Below are positions 34,503-41,402 of a DNA stretch of 41,402 nucleotides, in pieces. The notes beneath the pieces are model-generated. The model was not told where the DNA came from, ran no database searches, and saw only the letters and a program-made list of their open reading frames with translations. The DNA is taken from the NCBI GenBank assembly GCA_900155495.1, contig FTLJ01000774.1:1-41402 (forward strand). Direction: 5' to 3'. Made by a program: the position numbers and the translations under genes. Every line of letters begins with the position of its first letter. Within the stretch, counting starts at the first letter, position 1. The stretch comes from Porogramme epimiltina (lineage: Eukaryota > Basidiomycota > Agaricomycetes > Polyporales > Polyporaceae).

Positions 34503-34949
34503 GTGCTGCCATTCATAGTATGCTACAACAATGAACTACAATAAACAGAAACCCAGCCCCCTCCGCGTACCGTCGCAGATTGTGTGCGTGCAGCGCATCA
34601 CCGCACCACACATGCTGCTCCGCCGCAACGCGTCCGTCTCTCCAAACCCCGCCTCCGTTGCTCCTGTCCATGTAGATACAATTCACCAATGCTACAGTGA
34701 GCGTGACGGCCAAATAGCCGAGTCGCGCAGTGCCTCCATGTACGACCTGTCCGCGGTGGCGCAGGGGTTTCAGTGGGGCACGGGAGCGGGGATGTAGCGA
34801 CACGCTGACAGGTGGGTCTGAAAGGAGAGGCTCACCGGGCATTCACCTTGCCTTCCCCTCCACCGCGGCGTAGTCTAATACCACCGTCCACGCGAACTTC
34901 TGCATCGACCGCTCGTATTTATCTTCTCGTAGCACACAGTTCTTCAAAG

Positions 34950-35621
34950 ACGTCGCCGTGTTCCTACATTCGCGCCAAGACCATGAGCAAAAGAGCAAGC
35001 GGCGGATGGGCGCACGGACAGACGCACCTTGCACGAGATCATGCTCTGCTTGATCCAGTCCAGGGGTAGGGCATCCAGCATTGCTGTCACTTGCGCGTGC
35101 ACACACGTACATGAGCGGATGCGCAGGCGCAACCAAGAACACCGGTAGGGTAGTGATCCATCGGCAAACCATCAGCATGCCCCGCACACCCGCCTCCATG
35201 CCGTCGCACCATTGTGTTCCCATCCACGACCCAAGAGCCGCGAGTCCCTCCTGAAGTCCCCACTCCCAAAAGTAGCTGGACTAGAAAAGGATCACTCACA
35301 TCCATGTCGCATGGCAGCCTCACAATATTCTCGTGAAAGCTCGGTTCCACGAGCGTCGCAACATGCCCCGCGCTCGCCGGTGCGACCTTCCCAGTTCTCA
35401 TGAGCGAAAACGTTGTTGCCCCACGTAGTAGTTGTGTTGCGGATCTTGGCGGCATTCTTGGACAGACGGATGTTCGCGCATTGGGGGTCGTTCGCAAAGG
35501 GAAGCGAATGCCATCCGACGGGCGACGCAAGCGCATCGAAGTTCTCCTTCTCGATGGAGCGCTCGCCGACGGACGGGTCGTTGATACCCCATGCGAAGAC
35601 GTTGTAGATAGCGGGGGCGGC
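34950..35621 (-). pseudogene. Decayed fungalysin (M36 metallopeptidase) fragment
   Basis: Fungalysins are secreted zinc endopeptidases. On the minus strand, 35621-35382 reads without interruption YNVFAWGINDP, ERSIEKENFDALASPVGWHS and TTTTWGNNVFAHENWEG, the conserved segment at the start of the mature M36 domain. After a frame change, 35085-34960 gives degenerate remains of the domain end (AMLDA, then a frame-shifted QAEHDL and FAHGLGANVG). Only about 300 bp separate the two parts, where an intact family member has roughly 250-300 residues, and no HExxH zinc helix is visible. The catalytic core is therefore deleted. The fragment lies inside the TIR-bounded insertion, so it may have been captured by the element, or the element may have formed around it. 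I am sure of the family from the first part and less sure of the second. Confidence 0.75.
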
Positions 35622-36164
35622 GCCCCGCCACGTTCGTATACGTCCCCGGCCAGGTAGATTGAGACTTGGGGTGGGAGCGAAAATGGGCGTAGACACTGTG
35701 TGAATGCTCTTTACCTGCACATAGAAGTGGTGGAGGAGCGTGTCTGAGAAGGCGCGGTATGAGATGCGAGAGATAGTGAGAGCCAGAGGAAAGCAGTGAC
35801 GTGGTCAGGCGAGCGCCCGAGTAGCACGCCATCCCGTGGGCGCTTCAACCGCATCGTTTTCTCTCCTAAGTCCGCTGTTGCCTTGGTACGTCTTGCTCTG
35901 TTGTGCATGTTCGTAGCTTCGGCTTGCGTATCTCGCCCTTTGACACCTTATATATAAATGTGTTCTATTCTATCACAAGTTGCTCAATCCCTTACATGGA
36001 CGCGATGCTGTGCATTGTACATTAGCTACAATATATGTAAAACATAGTACTATTCGAGCACAAGCTGCGCCATAGGCAATAGGACAAACGAAGACCACAG
36101 CTGGATGCTAGAATGTAAAATTTATCGTCCTCTCCTCTGCCCATGCGGAAAGTATCTTCAATAC

Positions 36165-36255
36165 TAATGAGTCTACTAATGTCTTACACCTTACTTGCCT
36201 TAATCGTCTTACCAGCTTAACGGGCGCCGTAAGGCGTTTAAGTCAGTAAGCTGTG
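36165..36255 (+). repeat. TTAAGACG-type subterminal repeat cluster, right
   Basis: CTTA/TTAA motifs recur, among them CCTTAATCGTCTTACC and GGCGTTTAAG, the latter also present at 34313-34322 in the left cluster. The cluster ends about 16 bp before the right inverted repeat. Confidence 0.4.
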
Positions 36256-36271
36256 CGCGACTTTACTGATG

Positions 36272-37170
36272 CAGCCAATAGGTAAGCGATTCCGTGCACG
36301 GCCCGCCCACATATAGTCGTGTGGCACTGCGAACTTCTCTGTCTAACTAGGCCGCCCAGGACCGACCGGAGGTTAGTATCTCCGGTAATAGCAAGCTGTA
36401 CGAATTCTTTTCAGAAGAATACAAGCACGATGAGCTTAGCCTCAGAGCGCCACACGTCCGCCTGAAGCAAGAGCCGTCGTCGACAACCCCCCTTCCTCGT
36501 ACGTACGTACCTGCATTGTGACAGTATATCCCACCTCACGTGCCACGTTCTAAACGGAAAATCTTCCCCATATGTCTCCAGCTTAACCCGCTCTTAGCAG
36601 CCCTCGCGGGCAGTGTCGCCGTGTCAAACCGCCCGTCACCCCCGCCTGGGATGCTAGCTACAGTCCAGCGCGTGGAAAGGGTTACTCCCCGAGGTATGGC
36701 GCTATCCCGCCTATATGTCAATTGCGAATCAGGAAAGCTCATGGTGGCGCGCCATCTCTCACCGCACCACGCGCTAGCATCTGAGGCAAAGGTACGCAAC
36801 GTGCTAGGTTGCAGACGGTACAGAACTCAACATGTTGAGAAGCCTCACCTGCGATATTTGTTTCAAGCTAAACAGAACGATCGTTAACGCTTCCATTGAT
36901 CGCTATATCCAGACCAGTATTGTCTTAGACTTACACCGTGGTGCGCGGCTGAAAAGATACGCTGAAGGTAGGTTCACTTATAGCCTTTTCGGATCTACGC
37001 CGCGCTGAGACACAGAACAGGGATCTCCATCGCGAGTTCTAGAGACAGCCCCCGACGGGCGCGCCGCCCCGAAAGCCCGCCAAGTCCCGAATTTGAGGAA
37101 CAAACTTTCCGCAACCTAATGGCCCGAGCGGGCGAGGCGCCGCGCGCACCTGCCACCCGCACCCTCGCAC
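36272..37170 (+). repeat. Dispersed repeat copy B, right part
   Basis: It continues the match to copy A from AAGCGATT (36284; copy A 17203) through the CACGTCCGCCT region (36456; copy A about 17358) to GAATTTGAGGAACA and GGCCCGAGCGGGC near 37089-37131 (copy A about 18248-18290). Similarity is patchy between 36500 and 37080. No coding frame was recognised. Confidence 0.5.
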
Positions 37171-37899
37171 GAAGGCCCACGCAGATTGTTTCCTGAGCCC
37201 CTCGTCGTGAACGGCCTCGGAGGCGGCGACGCGGGTGCCGTCACTTCCCCGCGCTCCCTTACGACACAACACGGAGCCTCGGAGGCGCCTCGCGCGGGCC
37301 CCCCAGGTTCCGCACGCGCACACGGACCCCTGACGACCCTTTCCACGCACGTCCTGGGGCGGTACTCGCGCGACGACCGGGTGCGGACGCCCCGCCCGCA
37401 CGCAGGCGTTCCGCGGGCACGTCGCGGACGGTGTCGACGCACAGCGCGCGTCTCGCGTTCCCGCGTCGCGTTCCCAGCTGCCGCCACGCCGCACGCGTCT
37501 GTGGGTGCGGAACGCGACCGCGCAGCGTGTGGTACCCCCACACTCCTCACCCGTATGTGCGATCGGTGGGTCCCGCGCGAGCCAATCCTCCCGTCAAGCC
37601 TCGGCACTGAACCCTACAAATGATATCCAAGCGTGCGCACGCCTCGCGCTAGCGGGTTTATGCGGCGCACCGCCTACCGCACAGCGTCGTTTGGCCTATC
37701 GCAGAGTTTGTGGGGCCGGCGCTGTCGCCTCCGCCCGAGACGTTCCATGAGAACGTTCCTAGCCCCGAGGAGAGATGGAACGCGGGGAGACCGCCTCGAC
37801 GCGGCCTCCGACGTCGGCTGCGCGCTCGCCCTTTGCCGCCTTCCAACAAGAATTTCCCCCCTTTCCCCCCGCGAGTCCGACCCTTCGCCTTCTCCGGCC

Positions 37900-40690
37900 T
37901 CGAGGGCACTCGGACACAGCCCCGTGCCTGTCCCTTCGGCTGCGCGCGGTCCCGGAAGACGCGCACGCGACAAGAGGCACATCCGCCCGGGCGGGGACTG
38001 GCGAGGAACACCACCTGGCCCGCGGGCGTGTCGCGCTCGAGTCCTTGTCTTCGCCCTTGTCTCTCGCGGGCGCGATTAGACGTCGCAAGCAGCTCAGTGC
38101 GCCTTGTTCCGCAGAGCCCCAAAGGGGACTGGTGCGAAACGCACGCCTTGGGAGCTGTCGCGGACACCAGGCCTGCGCGCGCGCGCGCGCAGTACCCGGA
38201 ACCACACCTCGGGGGCGGCGAGAACATGGCGTTCGGATGCAGGGGTCGGACCGTGGCGGATGCGGCGCATGGAAAACTAGAAGCCTCAATACAGAGGCTC
38301 GGTCCGACGGGCAGCTGCGCGTTGGACGCTGGACGCCCGGGGGCGTCGGGGCTCTTCGGACCTGCGCATACAGCGAATCAAAACGCGATCCCAGGCAGCG
38401 CGCACCCCGCGCGGAGCAGGTCTGGGCAGAGAGACTCACGGATGGTCCAGCAGAGCGTCGTTGACGTCATTGCGCCCCGCGCACGGTGGCGTGCAGCACG
38501 TCGCCAAAAATACCGCACGAGCTGCTCCAGGCCCCGGAGGAGGGCTTGGCGTGCGGCAGGGCCCACTCGTTCCGCGGGGAGTGTGTCGAGGAGGCCACAG
38601 CTCGCTCGTCGGTGGGCTGCTGCTCGGGATAAGGGCGCGTGCCCGGGGGCGCCCGTCGGCGCAAGGATCGTCGCATCGAGAAAGGAAGGCCGGCCGCCTT
38701 CAGAGGTCGCTGGACGGCGTCGCGAGCTGGCCCGCACAGATATGGGGTACGAGCCAGGGGGTGGAGGCGAACAGTGAGGCGGCGGAGGCGGCGGCGGGCC
38801 GTGGCGGCGGCGAGCGCGGGGCAGAGGGCAGAGGCGGCGCCCATGGGGGGTTGTGGTGCTCAGGTCCGGCACAGCTACAATTCGTGCAAGCCCGCAGGGC
38901 GACGAGCGTATTCACAGAGCGCGTAGGGCACTGCACGCCGCCGTTGTGCACGCCAGTGGAGCAAAGACGACGGAGGGGTGCTTGGAAGCGCTTGTTGCTG
39001 TTGCTGAGTCGCCGGGGCCGAACGCCACCCTGGTAGGGCGGCGTGCAGACACGCCACCGCGCCGCGCACGCCACGCGCTCGCGTCCTTGTGCTCGTGCTT
39101 GTCCTTCCCGGGCGCGAGGACGCGCCACAAGTACTGCAGCACCCCTTGCTTCGTCATCATCCTCGCCACCGCTCGTGCCCCTCAGACGCGCGCCCTGCGA
39201 CGCGTTCGGTGGCCAGCCGCCGAGGCGTATGCAGATACGACCCGGCGAGCCACGTCGGGATCTGCGCTGGGACCAACATGCAGTCGGCCGAGTACGTCCC
39301 CTCCACGAGGTCGCAGGAGCGCGGACACCGGGACGCCGCAGGTCGCCAGCCCGCCTCCCTGCGCGCGCAGACGCAGAAGGTATTCGAGCGCCGTTCGGAC
39401 GCAGGGGGCGCGCTGTGGGGGCTCTGGCGCGGCTCGCGCTCAGTCCCTAGATGCGAATGTCGGGTGGATGGATCTTGGACAGCCGCACCACACAGGTGGG
39501 GTCCGGGCGTGGCTACGGTGCGCGGTGCGCGTCGCCGCGTCGAACAGACGAGTTGCCCGAAGGGGTGCGCAGGGGCAGTCCCCGCCGACAGCCCCCCCCT
39601 TGGCGACGTGAGCTCCAGCACAGGGGTGGACCCTATCCAAAAAGTCGCCTCCTTCTCGTACGCAGGACGCGCACGCACAGCGATGTGGTCTGTGCACGCG
39701 CCCGGGCGGTGCGTCCACACCCCCGAGCAAGGCGGTGCCTGCGCGTCGGCGCGGAGATCGTCGCGGGGAACGGTGTGGGGAACCGGGTGGAGGGCGGAGC
39801 GGGACGTGATGCCGAAAAAGGAAGCTGGGCGGCATTCGGGGAGCGCTCGCCGTTGTGCTGCATCGCCAACTGGCTCGCACGGATTTGGGGTGCGAAGCCC
39901 CCCCAGATGGGCGGGGAACGTGAGGGCAGGGGCGGGCGAGGGCAACAAGGGGGCCTTGACGGGTACTAGTTGTGGTGACCAGATCCAGCACAGCTATGAT
40001 GCATACAGAAGAGCGGGGACATGGTAACAGCGACGGGGGATTGGAGCAGAGATCGCGCAAATCCGCTGCGCACTGCGCCGTGGGGGACTACGTGTTGCTA
40101 TTATTGCGCGCGCCGGCGGCGCGGGGAGGACGGTCGAGGAGTGCTTGTATGCGGCTGCTGCTAAGCCACGAAGGCCAATTAATTACGCCATGCGCGCGTG
40201 TTGCGTGGGCGGCCTGACATCGCGCGTCCGAGTCCTTGTTCGGCTCCTTGTCTCTTCCTCCTGTAACGACGCGTCGCGGGTACCGCAGCGCTCCATATTC
40301 CTTCAGATGCTGCTGCTGACTCCTGAGTCGCCGAAGACAAACGCCGCGCTCAGTTCTTGTTCGCGTCCTTGTCCCCTTCTCCCGTGAGGACGCGTCGCGA
40401 GTACCGCAGCGCTCCTTGCTCAGTCGGACCCCTCGCGCCCCCGGGGATGCGTTTGGTCGTCAGCTGCCAGGAGGTACACAGACATGACCTGGCGCGCCAT
40501 GGGGACCGTCGGGACCGTCGGTGTATCCGGGCGCGCGTGGCGGGCGGTCGGCCGAGCACGATCAGCGAGGGTGCGGACGCTTGGACCCCTCAGGTGGCCT
40601 CGGGCTTATCTGCCTGTGCGTGCCCAGGCGCGAAAGGCACTTGAACACCGTTCGGACGCAGGGTGCGCGGTGTGAGGTTCTGGAGCGGGG
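37900..40690 (+). repeat. GC-rich direct repeat array, right block (about three units)
   Basis: Three consecutive units are marked by the CCTTGT...CGTCGC(A/G)AG(C/T)A...GCAG anchor at about 38060, 39100 and 40245, a spacing of 1.05-1.15 kb, with an additional local duplicate of the anchor at about 40370-40420. The TGTGGTG..CAG.TCC.GCACAGCTA anchor recurs at about 38850 and 39970. The middle part matches 27120-28480 nearly throughout. Units differ by many substitutions and indels, so they are not recent. No protein family was recognised in any frame; a run of CG dinucleotides lies near 38173. Confidence 0.7.
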
Positions 40691-41402
40691 GCTCAGGGAT
40701 TAGAGACGTACCGGAATGTAAGGTGACGGTGTTGGCCATACGCGTCTATAATAGTGTGGGCGAAACTGATCTTGTATGAGATGAGAGTCAGGAGTACATT
40801 TTCAGTGGCCGATGTCTGCAGCCCATATAACACGAGGCGTTGGTGAGGTCCTCTACGTTTTCCATCCCTTTGCAAGGAAAGGGGTTCGGGTGGTGGTTGG
40901 CAACCTTGAAGGTGACAGGCATAGTTAACATTCTCAACAGGAATGAGTCGGAGGAATATATGGGAGATTGATAGGCATAGAGGAGCGAGCCGAGAGCAAT
41001 TCATGCCCTCGTCACGGAACTGCTCGGTAGACTCATCTGACAGAGGCTGGCCTGGAGATACACGTTACATCTGCTACTCTGATCATTTGATACGCAGTAC
41101 TACTCACGATGATGCTGTCAAATCATCCTGCCGGTCACTCTATGGAAGGAAGAGCAACGCAGGAGCCAGGAATCCTCCCCGCGACCTTGCGCACTCCTCG
41201 CGCAGCCGCAAGCCGTTCAGGAATCAGGTTCACTCCCAGTGGCTCAGACAGCCGGCGTCACTGCTCCGGGGCCTGACACTGGCACGTTGGCGCTTGTATC
41301 GATGACGTCATTTCACCGCCCTGAGAAAAGTACATACTTTTCCTCTCGCAGTGTAGAGATTGGCTCTACACCGAGCAGTTGTCTCAGCCTCCCAGAGTAC
41401 AC
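40691..41402. other. No recognised gene
   Basis: A minus-strand frame at 40693-41004 (HLQGCQPPPEPLSLQR) and a plus-strand frame at 40943-41305 overlap. Neither shows a known motif. A gene could continue beyond the window edge. Confidence 0.25.

Larger units (their letters stand above)
34274..36271 (+). mobile_element. Probable inserted DNA element of about 2.0 kb with terminal inverted repeats
   Basis: The outer ends read CATCAGTAAACTCG on the left (from 34274) and, on the opposite strand, CATCAGTAAAGTCG on the right (from 36271): 13 of 14 bases inverted. Both subterminal regions are dense in TTAAG, CTTAA and TTAAGACG motifs (34290-34440 and 36165-36255). Comparison with copy A, which lacks this whole segment, supports an insertion into repeat B. 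The interior carries a decayed fungalysin fragment on the minus strand and no recognised transposase, so it would be non-autonomous. A target-site duplication is not clear. The class is unassigned. Confidence 0.5.

Noticed and set aside
1..41402. tRNA, rRNA and CRISPR features
   Set aside because: No cloverleaf with A/B boxes, no rRNA-like conserved blocks and no regular short direct repeats with spacers were seen on either strand.

Overview
The window looks like nuclear DNA of a filamentous basidiomycete, probably an agaricomycete. The genes are split by many short introns (about 50-80 bp, GT-AG with a few GC-AG), there are no bacterial operon or ribosome-binding signals, and the protein families found are typical of mushroom-forming fungi: prodomain-less metacaspases, DUF6699, a Cys-rich ectodomain/transmembrane family, and fungalysin. 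All recognisable genes are on the minus strand. Gene density is low, and much of the window is decayed or repetitive.

Layout. 1-3440: no recognised gene. 3441-5551: metacaspase A (14 exons, 450 aa). 8352-10560: metacaspase B (14 exons, 473 aa), with the same intron phases and nearly the same exon lengths as A. 13648-15482: a 10-exon gene for a Cys-rich, Ser/Thr-stalked single-pass membrane protein (395 aa). 16840-18400: repeat copy A. 18400-22339: nothing recognised. 22340-23248: an intact DUF6699 gene with a TATA box, followed upstream by a frameshifted second DUF6699 copy (23420-23830). 24640-25080 and 30400-30750: a few exon-like pieces without a family. 27120-29110 and 37900-40690: GC-rich direct repeats built from units of about 1.1 kb. 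31311-33471: metacaspase C (12 exons, 485 aa). 33880-37170: repeat copy B, split by an insertion of about 2 kb (34274-36271) that carries TTAAGACG-rich ends and a decayed fungalysin fragment.

The central biological content is the set of three metacaspases. All three keep the Cys/His dyad, the p10 segment and a conserved C-terminal LG/PQ-L motif. None has the Pro/Gln-rich prodomain usual in yeast-type metacaspases, and all three replace the usual GHG at the catalytic histidine by GHS. Intron coordinates were deduced by eye from splice signals and from agreement between paralogues. They were not tested by RNA data or alignment software.
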